Shown here one piece after another: positions 8,217 to 16,547 of a DNA stretch of 64,000 bases. Position 1 is the first letter of the stretch. Each line of letters opens with the position of its first letter. A model generated the notes under the pieces. The model saw only the letters and a program-made list of their open reading frames with translations. It searched no databases and was not told the DNA's origin. The position numbers and the translations under genes are program-made. The DNA comes from JAVVHH01 sp963835135 (GTDB lineage Bacteria; Pseudomonadota; Alphaproteobacteria; Acetobacterales; Acetobacteraceae). The stretch covers positions 434,001-498,000 of the forward strand of contig CAWIEF010000002.1 in the NCBI GenBank assembly GCA_963835135.1, read 5' to 3'.

Positions 8217-9373
8217 CCGCGTTCAACGTCCAACCCCATTCCGCGGGCAAGCGGCTGTTCGCGAGCTTCCTCATGGCCGGCTTCGAGGGCTCCTCGCTTC
8301 GGCGCCCGGACGGCACGCAGCTCGACCTCATCGCCGCGACCCGGCACGACGAACACGCCGAGCAGGACTACCGCCTGGTCGCCTCGGCCGGGTTGCGCAC
8401 GGTCCGGGACGCCCTGCGCTGGCACCTCATCGAAGCAACGCCGGGACAGTATGACTGGTCCAGCGTGCGGCCGATGCTCGCGGCGGCTCGGGCGGCGGGC
8501 GTGCAGGTGATCTGGGATCTCTGCCACTATGGCGTGCCGGCCGGGATTGACCTGTTCGCGCCGTCGTTCCTCGACCGGTTCGCCGCGTTCTGCCGCGCGT
8601 TCGCCCATGTGCTGCGGGCCGAGACAGATCGTGCGCCGGTACTTTGTCCCGTCAACGAGATCTCCTTCTGGTCCTGGGCCGGCGGCGATCACTTCCGCAT
8701 GCACCCCAATGCCGTCGGGCGTGGCCCGCTGCTGAAGCGCCAATTGGCCGCGGCCGCGATCCGGGGCATCGACGAGGTACGGGCCGTGCTCCCCGCCGCG
8801 CGCTTTATGCAGGCCGAACCGCTGATCCATGTGGCCGCACACCCCGACATGCCGGAGACCGCCGCCGGAGCGGCCGAACACGCACGGGCACAGTTCGAAG
8901 CGTTCGACATGATCGCCGGCCGACTGGCGCCCGAGCTCGGCGGCAGCGAGGCCCATCTCGACATCATCGGCATCAACTACTACCCCGAGAACCAGATCAT
9001 GCGGGGTGGCGGGACGATCCCGCTCGGTCACTGGCTGTACCGGCCGTTCCGCGCCCTGCTCGAAGATGTCGCCGAGCGGTATGGGCGGCCGATGATCGTC
9101 AGCGAGACGGGCGCGGAGGGCGGCAACGGTCCCGGCTGGCTCCGCTACGTGTGCGGCGAAGTCCGCGCGGCCATGCGGGCCGGCGTCGCGGTCGAGGGCG
9201 TCTGCATCTATCCGGTCATGGACTATCCGGGTTGGAAGGATGGTCGTTACTGCCGCTGCGGATTGATCGGCACGTCCGCCGACTGGCTGCATCGGCATGT
9301 CGATGCCGAGATGCTGCACACGATCGAGGAGGAGTGGGGATTGTTCGACCGATCCGCGCTCCTCGCGGCATGA
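8213..9373 (+). CDS. second GH1/GH-A clan-like TIM-barrel protein
   Basis: The 386-residue product starts at a TTG inside the stop of the preceding gene (TTGA). It has the two Glu-bearing motifs of clan GH-A retaining glycosidases: CPVNEISFW with Glu149 and IVSETGAEG with Glu298, as well as GINYYPEN near 253-260. It lacks a signal peptide. It is related in fold to its upstream neighbour but clearly different in sequence, so the pair is unlikely to be a recent duplication. Coupling to the exporter gene (ATGA overlap) suggests a job in making or processing the exported glycan. Substrate unknown. Confidence 0.72.
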   Translation: MTAFNVQPHSAGKRLFASFLMAGFEGSSLRRPDGTQLDLIAATRHDEHAEQDYRLVASAGLRTVRDALRWHLIEATPGQYDWSSVRPMLAAARAAGVQVIWDLCHYGVPAGIDLFAPSFLDRFAAFCRAFAHVLRAETDRAPVLCPVNEISFWSWAGGDHFRMHPNAVGRGPLLKRQLAAAAIRGIDEVRAVLPAARFMQAEPLIHVAAHPDMPETAAGAAEHARAQFEAFDMIAGRLAPELGGSEAHLDIIGINYYPENQIMRGGGTIPLGHWLYRPFRALLEDVAERYGRPMIVSETGAEGGNGPGWLRYVCGEVRAAMRAGVAVEGVCIYPVMDYPGWKDGRYCRCGLIGTSADWLHRHVDAEMLHTIEEEWGLFDRSALLAA

Positions 9374-11172
9374 CTGGCCCGGTCGAGGCTGCAAGCTGCG
9401 CGTCTGCCGCGCCACTGACCGCGATCGGCCTGCTGTTCCGCTATGCGCGGCGGCAGCTCCGGCTGACCGGGCTGGTGCTGCTGCTCGTCACCGGCGGCGC
9501 GCTTTCGGCCGTTGCGGCGCAATACGGCCTGAAACTCGTGGTCGATGCCATGACCGGGGGCGCGGGTGGGCCGGCGGCCCCGCGCGACGTCGGGCTGGTG
9601 ACGCGCAGCCTTGCCGTGTTCCTGGGGCTGTTGGCACTGGAGAGCGCGTGCTGGCGAGTGGGCGGCTTTCTCGGCGCCCGCGCCGTGGTGGCGGTCGGCG
9701 AGGACATCCGCCTCGACCTATTCGGATCAGTAACGCAAAGGTCCTATCAGTTCTTCGGCGCGCAGGCGAGCGGTGCGCTGGCGGCCCGGATCGCGTCGGC
9801 CTCCACCGCGGCGACGGCCGCGCTGCGCACCCTGATCTGGAACGTCGTCCCGCCCGCCACCGATCTGGCCGGGTCGGTCGTCGTCCTCTCGCTGGTCGAC
9901 TGGCGCATCGGCATGGCGCTGCTCGCGACTGCCGTGCCGATGACGATCATGCTGAACCGGCTCGGACGGCGCGGCTTCCCGCTGCACCAGGCCTATCATC
10001 GCGAGGCGGCGTCGGTGGGGGGCATCTTGTCCGACGTGCTCGGGAACATGGCCACCGTGCACGTGTTCGGCGCGCGGGCCTGGGAGATCGGCCGGCTGCG
10101 GTCGCAGATCCAGGCGGAGAACCGCGCCCACGTCGCGAGCTGGATGTTCCTGGAGCGGCTGCGGAGCTGCCACGACGCGGTGTTTTGGGCGGTCAATGCC
10201 GCGGTGCTGGCCAGCGCGGTCCTGCTGTGGAGCCGCAACGACATCACCGGCGGCGGCGTCGTCGTGGCGACCACGCTCACGCTCCGCATCCTGGCGGGAT
10301 CGCGCGAGATGGCGTTGTCGCTGCTCGGATTATCGCAGCAGATGGGCGCGATGACGGAGGCGATCGATGTGCTGGCCCTACCGTTCGGACCGCCAGTCGC
10401 ATCGCGCCCAGCGCTGGTCCCTGGGCCCGGGGCCATCGCGGCGAGAAACCTGCACTATGCCGCAAGCGCCGGTCGCCCGCTCTTTTGTGGGCTCGACCTG
10501 GTGATCCCGGCCGGGCAGCGCGTCGGCATCGTCGGGCCGTCCGGCGCCGGCAAATCTACCCTGTTGCGCATCATCCAGGGGACGATCGAGCCGGCTGCCG
10601 GGCAGATCCTGATCGACGGCCAGATACTGTCTGACTGCGCCCCGGAGAGCCGCGCGGCCGCATTCTCCGTCGTGACACAAGAGGTCGGCCTGCTCCAGCG
10701 CAGCGTGTTGGAGAACCTGCGTTACGGCCGCAACGACGCCGAGTGGCGGGAGGTCGCGGCGGTCTCTGTTGCGTGCGGCTGTGACCGTTTTATCCGCGAG
10801 CTTCCCCGCGGCTATGAGACGATGGTGGGTGAACGCGGGGTCCGGCTTTCGGGCGGGCAGCGGCAGCGGATCGCGGTGGCCCGCGCGCTCCTGCGCCAGG
10901 CGCCCGTGCTGCTCCTGGACGAGGCGACCAGCGCGCTCGATTCGCACGCCGAACGCGAGGTGCAGCGGGCCGTGCTCGATCTCGGCGGGACCCGAACGAT
11001 CGTCGCCGTCGCGCACCGGCTCTCGACCGTCATCGATTTCGACCGGATCATCGTGATCGAGGATGGCCAAATCGTCGAGGACGGTTCGCCGGGCCGATTG
11101 CTCGAGCAATCCGGCTACTTCGGCCGCACTTGGCGGCTTCAGCGAGGCCGCTCCCATGCGGTCGGCGTTTAG
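9370..11172 (+). CDS. ABC exporter, fused membrane and ATPase domains
   Basis: This 600-residue half-transporter has six predicted membrane helices in the first 320 residues. The nucleotide-binding domain has Walker A GPSGAGKST near 387, signature LSGGQRQR near 492, Walker B VLLLDEATSALD near 513, and an H-loop in VAHRLSTV. This is the MsbA/ABCB layout, which works as a dimer and exports lipids, lipid-linked sugars or peptides. In this locus a lipid-linked galactofuranose intermediate is the natural guess, but that is inference; mycobacteria use a different two-gene exporter. The ATG overlaps the previous stop (ATGA). An in-frame extension upstream is antibiased and not coding. Confidence 0.88.
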   Translation: MTGPVEAASCASAAPLTAIGLLFRYARRQLRLTGLVLLLVTGGALSAVAAQYGLKLVVDAMTGGAGGPAAPRDVGLVTRSLAVFLGLLALESACWRVGGFLGARAVVAVGEDIRLDLFGSVTQRSYQFFGAQASGALAARIASASTAATAALRTLIWNVVPPATDLAGSVVVLSLVDWRIGMALLATAVPMTIMLNRLGRRGFPLHQAYHREAASVGGILSDVLGNMATVHVFGARAWEIGRLRSQIQAENRAHVASWMFLERLRSCHDAVFWAVNAAVLASAVLLWSRNDITGGGVVVATTLTLRILAGSREMALSLLGLSQQMGAMTEAIDVLALPFGPPVASRPALVPGPGAIAARNLHYAASAGRPLFCGLDLVIPAGQRVGIVGPSGAGKSTLLRIIQGTIEPAAGQILIDGQILSDCAPESRAAAFSVVTQEVGLLQRSVLENLRYGRNDAEWREVAAVSVACGCDRFIRELPRGYETMVGERGVRLSGGQRQRIAVARALLRQAPVLLLDEATSALDSHAEREVQRAVLDLGGTRTIVAVAHRLSTVIDFDRIIVIEDGQIVEDGSPGRLLEQSGYFGRTWRLQRGRSHAVGV

Positions 11173-11891
11173 CAGTGCGAGGCCCCAGGCTCGAGCAGAT
11201 GGCCAAAACGCTTCTTGACCGCCCCGTAGCACTCGCAGGAGGACGCCTCCAGCGCGGCCCGGTCCAGGATGGTGACTACGCCGCTGGCATACTTGATTGA
11301 CCCGGCCCGCTGCAGGATACCGGCCGTCACGGTGACACTCGGGCGGCGGACGCCGAGCATCATGGACAGGAACTCCTGCGTCAGCGGCAACTCCGCCGTC
11401 TCCGCCCGGTCGTGCGCCATCAGCAGCCAGCGCGACAAACGCTGCACCAGACCATGCCGGCCGTTGCACGCGGCGGTTTGCATCGCTTGCGCATGCAGCG
11501 CCTCGTAGTAGCGGAGAAGGACCGTCCGCAAGGGCGCGTTGACGGCAATCTCCGCCCGGAGATCGCCGGCCGACATCCGCAGCGCGGTTCCCGACCGCTG
11601 CACAATCAACTCGCAGAACGAAGTGTCGATGTCGGTCAGCAGAGAAACGCCGAGCATCCCCTCGCGGCCAATCAGTCCGACCTCTGCCTGGGTGCCATCG
11701 GCAAGAGGCGCCACCAGCGAGATCATGCCCGTTTGCGGGAAGAAGGCCGAACCGACCTGCCCCCCGGCGCCGATGAGTTCTTGGCGCATGTTCAGCGGAA
11801 CCGGGGTCAACTTTGCCATGACGCTGGCGAGCGACGCCGGTGGCAGGGCTGCCAACAGGATATTATGGACGGCGTTGAATGGCCCAGACAT
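11169..11891 (-). CDS. Crp/Fnr family transcriptional regulator
   Basis: The 240-residue protein has an N-terminal cyclic-nucleotide-binding-type jelly roll (residues about 20-130, with AFFPQTGMISLV and EVGLIGREGMLGVS) and a C-terminal winged helix of the Crp type (LTQEFLSMMLGVRRPSVT). No Cys cluster of the Fnr type is seen at the N-terminus; Cys residues occur only near the C-terminus (SCECYG). The ligand is unknown. The start at 11891 has GGGAG seven bases upstream. Its TAA overlaps the TAG of the convergent exporter gene by two bases. It may regulate the galactofuranose locus by proximity. Confidence 0.85.
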   Translation of the reverse strand: MSGPFNAVHNILLAALPPASLASVMAKLTPVPLNMRQELIGAGGQVGSAFFPQTGMISLVAPLADGTQAEVGLIGREGMLGVSLLTDIDTSFCELIVQRSGTALRMSAGDLRAEIAVNAPLRTVLLRYYEALHAQAMQTAACNGRHGLVQRLSRWLLMAHDRAETAELPLTQEFLSMMLGVRRPSVTVTAGILQRAGSIKYASGVVTILDRAALEASSCECYGAVKKRFGHLLEPGASHC

Positions 11892-12226
11892 TGCGCACTC
11901 CCATGTAGATGGCGCAAGCGCAAATGCAACGACCCAGCCGCACACCTTCGTCTCTACCCGTAATAATCAATAACAGCCTAGATAATAAAGCACAAGCGAA
12001 TAGGACCCATTTCTTGCAGTATATTACATCGAATAAAGACACAATTACCCTCAATGGTCGCCTCGTTAACAAATGATATATTCTTAGACCGGATGGAGCG
12101 CCTCGAACGCGACGTCACGGGCGTGTGGGCGATTACATCGGCGTGAGAACCAGCGTCGTCGCCTGCGCCGAACTTGCGGCGGGATAACGAGGGCTCACTT
12201 CAAACCACACAGATAGGGTGCGGAAT
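11892..12226. other. 335-bp AT-richer intergenic region between divergent genes
   Basis: The region separates the Crp/Fnr gene (minus) and an SDR gene (plus). Bases 11955-12085 are markedly AT-richer than the surroundings and probably contain the promoters of both genes. No convincing Fnr-type TTGAT-N4-ATCAA site, terminator or small gene was found. Confidence 0.5.
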
Positions 12227-13246
12227 ATGGACGGAACGACGGATAACGGAGTGGTCGCCATCACCGGAGCGGGATCGGGGATCGGCCTGGCGGCCGCCCT
12301 GCACTACGCGAGCAAGGGATGGCGGGTGGGCCTCATCGGCCGTGGCGAGGCCGCGCTGGAGGACGCTGCGCGGCAGATCCGGGACCGAGGCGTGGACGCC
12401 CATGTCGCACTGGCCGATGTCGCCGACGCGGCGGCATTGGACGCAGCGGCCACGTCGATCGAGACGGCGCTCGGCCCGATCGCCGTCTGGGTCAACAACG
12501 CGGGGATCGGGTTCTACGGCAAGTTCGTCGACGTTCCCGAAGAGGCGTTCCAACGGGTGGTCGACGTCAATCTGATGGGCACGGTCAATGGCACCCGGAT
12601 CGCGCTGGCGCGGATGCGCCCGCGCAACCGCGGCATGATCGTGCAGGTGCTGTCCGCCATCGCCTACCGCGGCGTCCCGCTGCAGACCGCCTACTCGACG
12701 ACCAAATACGGCCTCAGGGGCTTCACCGAAGCCTTACGCTCGGAACTCGTGCACGAACGGTCGGGCGTCTATCTGACGATGGTCCATCCCCCGTCCGTCA
12801 ATACGCCGTTCTATAGTCATGCCGGGTCGGTGATGGACGAGACGCCTCGCCCGCCGCCGCCGATCTACCAGCCGGAGATGCTCGGCGAAGCCATCTACCT
12901 CGCCGGCACCCGCAAGCGTCGCGAGTGGTTCGTGGGCGAGCAGACCGTCGGCATCAAGATCGCCAATCAGGTCGCCCCGCAACTGGTCGACGCCCTGGCG
13001 GGTGTCGCCGGTGTGGCAATGCAGAAGACCACCCGGCCCGAGGTCGCCGAGCGGCGTGAGCCGAACACCTTCGCGGCGCCGACGGAGGCTGCCGCGATGC
13101 ATGGCCCGTTCGACCGCGAGGCGCTGCCGGCCAGCGTGCAATGGTGGATGACGAAGCGCCCGGCTTCGATGGGGGCGGGTCTGCTGTCGGCCGGGCTCGG
13201 CCTCGTGGCGCTCGGTATACTGAAGCGGTCTCGCTTCATCCGCTAG
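12227..13246 (+). CDS. SDR family oxidoreductase with C-terminal hydrophobic anchor
   Basis: This is a 339-residue SDR. TGAGSGIG lies at 13-20, NNAG at 90-93, and the catalytic Ser143, Tyr156 and Lys160 in YSTTK. Beyond the catalytic domain, about 80 extra residues end in a hydrophobic segment (MGAGLLSAGLGLVALGIL) followed by KRSRFIR, so the enzyme may be attached to the membrane. Long SDRs with such tails are common in alphaproteobacteria, substrate unknown. It lies between the exporter and the Galf transferases, but no sequence feature ties it to sugar chemistry. ATG 12227 is chosen over GTG 12218 because of AGGGTG spacing. Confidence 0.85.
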   Translation: MDGTTDNGVVAITGAGSGIGLAAALHYASKGWRVGLIGRGEAALEDAARQIRDRGVDAHVALADVADAAALDAAATSIETALGPIAVWVNNAGIGFYGKFVDVPEEAFQRVVDVNLMGTVNGTRIALARMRPRNRGMIVQVLSAIAYRGVPLQTAYSTTKYGLRGFTEALRSELVHERSGVYLTMVHPPSVNTPFYSHAGSVMDETPRPPPPIYQPEMLGEAIYLAGTRKRREWFVGEQTVGIKIANQVAPQLVDALAGVAGVAMQKTTRPEVAERREPNTFAAPTEAAAMHGPFDREALPASVQWWMTKRPASMGAGLLSAGLGLVALGILKRSRFIR

Positions 13247-13259
13247 GCTGCCCGGGGGA

Positions 13260-15116
13260 TCAGCCGGTCCGCCGCTCGGCCGTGTCCGGCAGGTCCAAGT
13301 AGCCTCGCCAGAAGGTCTCGGAGGTGAGGGTCGGGGCGGCGCGTCGCCAGTCCGAGCGAAGTGCGTCCGCGCTCCGCCAAAGCGCCACCGAGGCCTCGAG
13401 GCCCGCCCGGAACAGGGACCGGAACGCCGGGCGGTCTCGCCGGTAGATCGGCAACTCGGCATCCCAGTAGGTGTCGATGGCGAGGCAGTCGCTGCCCACG
13501 ACCCGGAACCAGGTGAGGTCGCCGGCGTCCAGGCGCTGGGGTGGCGCGGCCGGCCGGGTCGGCATCACCCAGTTGCGCAAGATGGCGCGCGCGAACCTGA
13601 TGATGAAGCCCGGCGTCCATCGCGGCGAGTCCAGCACCACCGCGTCCGCCAAGACATCGGTCGCGCGCGTGCGCTGCTCGGCGTAGCCGGCGCGCAGCGC
13701 CACGATCTCGGCGTGTAGCGCGGCCGGAGCGGCCTCGAGCAGCAACGGCCCGCGGCAGAAATCCTGTATGCCCCGGATCACCAGCGCCGCGCTGCCATAG
13801 CGGAAGGTGAGCAGGTAGGTCATGACCTGCTTGAACGCGACCAGGGCGACATGGCGGGGCGCGAAACCCTGGTGCAGCGCCATCGCGATGAACGCGTTGC
13901 GGATCTCGTAATAGAGCTGCCAGCCGCCGATCTTCAGGTAGAACGGCTCATGCCAGATCGCCACGCCCGGCAACCCAACCGTGGCGACGCCCGCCCGGTT
14001 GAGCCGCAGCCCGAACTCGACGTCATCGCCGCGGATGAAGCAGGGCAGTGGCAACCCGAGACGCCCGATGACCGACTTCTCGACGCCGAACAGCCACCAG
14101 CCGTTGAAGTGGCACGCGGGCGTGTCGAGCAATTCCTTCAGCGCGTCCGGATCGGTCAGATCGCTGGCCGGACGCAGCGGGCGGATGATGCCGCTGGGCT
14201 GCACGCGCGCGCCGGCCTCGTAGAGCTTGGTCGGCTCGACTGCGTCCAGCATGTGGCCGCCGAGGGCGACGTCGCTTCGCGCCATCGAAAAGAACGCAGC
14301 CATCCGCAGCAGGCTTTCCGGGTCCAGCCGGACGTCGTCGTCGAGCACGCAGACATGGGTTACGGCCGGGTCGTCGAGCGCCTCGAGCATGCCGCGGCCG
14401 AACCCGCCGGCACCGCCGTAATTGGCCTGCTCGAGAACGTCGAGCCGCGTCCCGAGGCGTAGCGCCACGGCCGGCAGGCGCCGATACAGCCCCGCGCGCC
14501 CCTGGTTGACCACGGTGACCCGGCCGACGACATCCTCCAACCCCGGATCGTCGGCGATCGCCGTCAATACGGCGCCGAGTTCCGGCTCCCGGTTCATCGT
14601 GCAGATCACGAGCCCCAGCGAGCTCCGCCGGGCGGCGGGTCCCGGCGTGGACCACGATCCGCCGCGCAGGGTGACCGGCGCGTCCAAAGCGCTGATCTCG
14701 AACCAGACTAGTCCGGACTGGCGGAAATTGGGCCCGGGCGGCGGAATGTCGATGCTCGTGGCGCCACTCGCGACAGTCTCGTACAGCAGCCACGGCTCGC
14801 CCTCCAGAGCCCAGCGCCACACCCGCAGCACCGCGCGCCCCGCGAGATCGAGGTCCAGCCGGACCCGGCGAACATTGGTGTAGCTGCGCCATTGCCGCTC
14901 GAAAAAGGCGTTGAAATAGGTGTCGAATGCGACGTGCGCCTGGGGCTGCAGCGTCAGGCCACCCCCAGGGTCCGGCGCGACCGCCAGTGCGGTGCCGCTG
15001 TCTCCTGTGCGCCAATACAGGGGGCGCAAAGGTGGATCACACTCCCAGCGGACACGCTGTAGTTGTAGAACTGAAGAGTGATCGTCACGAGAGGATCGCG
15101 TAACTGTGAGGTCCAT
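13260..15116 (-). CDS. glfT2: GlfT2-like polymerising galactofuranosyltransferase
   Basis: This 618-residue GT2-family enzyme follows the layout I recall for mycobacterial GlfT2. An N-terminal beta-sandwich (FDTYFNAFFERQW, compare FATYFNAF in GlfT2) precedes a GT-A domain with the metal-binding DDD at 259-261 (VLDDDVRLDPESLL). IRGDDVEFGLR at 361-371 gives the candidate catalytic Asp pair, and IWHEPF carries His389. A helical C-terminal domain follows. GlfT2 adds alternating beta-1,5 and beta-1,6 Galf units from UDP-Galf, and the same chemistry is inferred here. The start is not marked by a good ribosome site; 15143 is an alternative. It is transcribed divergently from the GlfT1-like gene. Confidence 0.85.
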   Translation of the reverse strand: MDLTVTRSSRDDHSSVLQLQRVRWECDPPLRPLYWRTGDSGTALAVAPDPGGGLTLQPQAHVAFDTYFNAFFERQWRSYTNVRRVRLDLDLAGRAVLRVWRWALEGEPWLLYETVASGATSIDIPPPGPNFRQSGLVWFEISALDAPVTLRGGSWSTPGPAARRSSLGLVICTMNREPELGAVLTAIADDPGLEDVVGRVTVVNQGRAGLYRRLPAVALRLGTRLDVLEQANYGGAGGFGRGMLEALDDPAVTHVCVLDDDVRLDPESLLRMAAFFSMARSDVALGGHMLDAVEPTKLYEAGARVQPSGIIRPLRPASDLTDPDALKELLDTPACHFNGWWLFGVEKSVIGRLGLPLPCFIRGDDVEFGLRLNRAGVATVGLPGVAIWHEPFYLKIGGWQLYYEIRNAFIAMALHQGFAPRHVALVAFKQVMTYLLTFRYGSAALVIRGIQDFCRGPLLLEAAPAALHAEIVALRAGYAEQRTRATDVLADAVVLDSPRWTPGFIIRFARAILRNWVMPTRPAAPPQRLDAGDLTWFRVVGSDCLAIDTYWDAELPIYRRDRPAFRSLFRAGLEASVALWRSADALRSDWRRAAPTLTSETFWRGYLDLPDTAERRTG

Positions 15117-15214
15117 TGATCTATCTAAGTCGCGGTGTTGCATCAAGTCATTAACATAGTTTGTCAGTTGTTCTGAGTGATAGCGGTAGAGATGGTCATT
15201 CACATGGTAGAACC
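15117..15214. promoter_or_regulatory. divergent promoter region between glfT2- and glfT1-like genes
   Basis: This 98-bp segment is AT-richer than its surroundings (runs such as TTAACATAGTTTGTCAG) and lies between two divergent galactofuranosyltransferase genes. It must carry both promoters unless a start codon is placed further upstream. Neither gene has a strong Shine-Dalgarno site here. No clear -35/-10 pair could be assigned. Confidence 0.4.
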
Positions 15215-16489
15215 ATGGCCTTGACGAGACGATCATTGGTTTGTTCTGAGGGCGATACAGGCCGGGTGCTCGCGATCATTGTCACCCGCGATCGACCGGC
15301 GCTGTTGCGCATGTGCCTGCAGGCGATCGTGACGCAACAGCCGCCCCCCGACGCGATCCTGGTGGTCGACAACGCCAGCGGCGAGGAGACCGCGTCCGTC
15401 ATCGCCGATTTCCCGGCCGTCCGCACGCTGCGGCTCGCCTGCAACGAGGGCGGGGCCGGTGGCTTCCACGCCGGCTTCGAAGCCGGGCTCGAGACCGAAG
15501 CTGACTGGTTCTGGGTGATGGATGACGATGGCCGTCCGCAGTGCGCCGATTGCCTCGGCCGCCTGCTGGACCGTGCCCAAGCCGACAGCGCCGATCTCGT
15601 CGGCCCGCTCGTGCTCGACGTGGACCGGCCGTCACGGCTGGCGTTCCCCATCCGGCTTGGTGGCCGCACGCTGTTCTCGACTGCGGAACTGGTTGCGCAC
15701 GGCCCGGTGCAGGACTTCGTCCATCTGTTCAACGGCGCCCTCGTCCGCCGCTCGCTGCTGGAGCGGATCGGGCTACCCGACCGGCGGCTGTTCATCCGCG
15801 GCGACGAGGTCGAATTTCTGCTGCGGGCCCGGCGCGCCGGCGCGACCGTCCGGCTCGAGACCGCCGCGACGTTCCTGCATCCCGGATCGGCCAGCGAGAT
15901 CCACCCGATCTTTGGCGGCCTGTATTACGCCACCGTGCCGGAAGGTGCGGTCAAGCGGTATTTCCAGTTCCGCAACCGGGCCCACATCTTCATCAAATAC
16001 GGCATGTGGCTATGGCTCGCTGCCGACGTCGTTCGTTACAGCTACCACTTCCTGCTCAGCGGCAAGGGCGACGTGCAAGGCTGGTTCGCCTGGGCCATGG
16101 CGACGGTGGACGGCGTGTGCCACACGCCCCGGGGCAGCGATGACATCGATCGCGCTCGTCCGCACCCCTCACAGCGCGTTCATCTTGCGGATCAGGGAGG
16201 TGGTGAGTTGGTGCATCCGGAACGGCTTCGGACACGCGTCCCAGCCAGGATGCTCCCGGAGCAGCGCGCTCTCCCCATAGCCCGTGACGAACAGGAACGG
16301 CACTCCCTGCGCCTCGAGCGCATAGGCGACCGGGAACACCTGCTCGCCGGCGACATTGACGTCGAGCAGCGCGGCGTCCAGCACCTCGGTCCGGGCCGCG
16401 GCGACCGCGTCGGCCACCCGCGCGAACGGGCCCACGACGATGCAGCCGGCCTCGGTCAGCGTGTCCTCGATCATCAGGGCCACGAGTAG
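15215..16489 (+). CDS. glfT1: GlfT1-like galactofuranosyltransferase with read-through tail
   Basis: Residues 1 to about 305 match what I recall of mycobacterial GlfT1 (Rv3782) motif for motif: VVDN at 50, NEGGAGGF at 77-84, MDDDG at 102-106, RLAFPIR at 141-147, LFNGAL at 171-176, RLFIRGDEVE at 191-200, LHPGS at 221-225 and RYFQFRNR near 248. GlfT1 adds the first Galf residues to the lipid-linked acceptor. The known protein is about 304 residues, whereas this frame continues to 424. Residues from about 319 are antisense to a complete response-regulator gene and look non-native. A lost stop or frameshift near 16110-16165 is likely. ATG 15215 is chosen; other in-frame starts exist. Confidence 0.82.
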   Translation: MALTRRSLVCSEGDTGRVLAIIVTRDRPALLRMCLQAIVTQQPPPDAILVVDNASGEETASVIADFPAVRTLRLACNEGGAGGFHAGFEAGLETEADWFWVMDDDGRPQCADCLGRLLDRAQADSADLVGPLVLDVDRPSRLAFPIRLGGRTLFSTAELVAHGPVQDFVHLFNGALVRRSLLERIGLPDRRLFIRGDEVEFLLRARRAGATVRLETAATFLHPGSASEIHPIFGGLYYATVPEGAVKRYFQFRNRAHIFIKYGMWLWLAADVVRYSYHFLLSGKGDVQGWFAWAMATVDGVCHTPRGSDDIDRARPHPSQRVHLADQGGGELVHPERLRTRVPARMLPEQRALPIARDEQERHSLRLERIGDREHLLAGDIDVEQRGVQHLGPGRGDRVGHPRERAHDDAAGLGQRVLDHQGHE

Positions 16490-16540
16490 CTCGTCCTCGA
16501 CCACCAGCACGCGCTTGCCGGCCAACTCCGGGAGGGTCAC
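16169..16540 (-). CDS. single-domain response regulator
   Basis: This is a 123-residue stand-alone receiver domain. The acidic pair is Glu15-Asp16 (VVEDE), the phosphoacceptor is Asp60 (AALLDVNV), the Thr is in FVTGYG, and Lys is in CPKPF. No output domain follows, so it acts by protein contact. GTG 16540 starts seven bases after the stop of the CheB-CheR-HWE kinase gene, so the two are very probably co-transcribed and this is a likely phosphorylation target of that kinase. Its whole coding region overlaps, on the opposite strand, the tail of the GlfT1-like reading frame. Confidence 0.88.
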   Translation of the reverse strand: MTLPELAGKRVLVVEDELLVALMIEDTLTEAGCIVVGPFARVADAVAAARTEVLDAALLDVNVAGEQVFPVAYALEAQGVPFLFVTGYGESALLREHPGWDACPKPFRMHQLTTSLIRKMNAL

Positions 16541-16547
16541 GGCGCCG

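Noticed and set aside
8644..9369. N-terminal extension of the ABC exporter frame upstream of 9370
   Set aside because: The translation is Arg-rich and out of phase with the well-supported glycosidase-like gene in the same interval; ATG 9370 overlaps its stop as ATGA.
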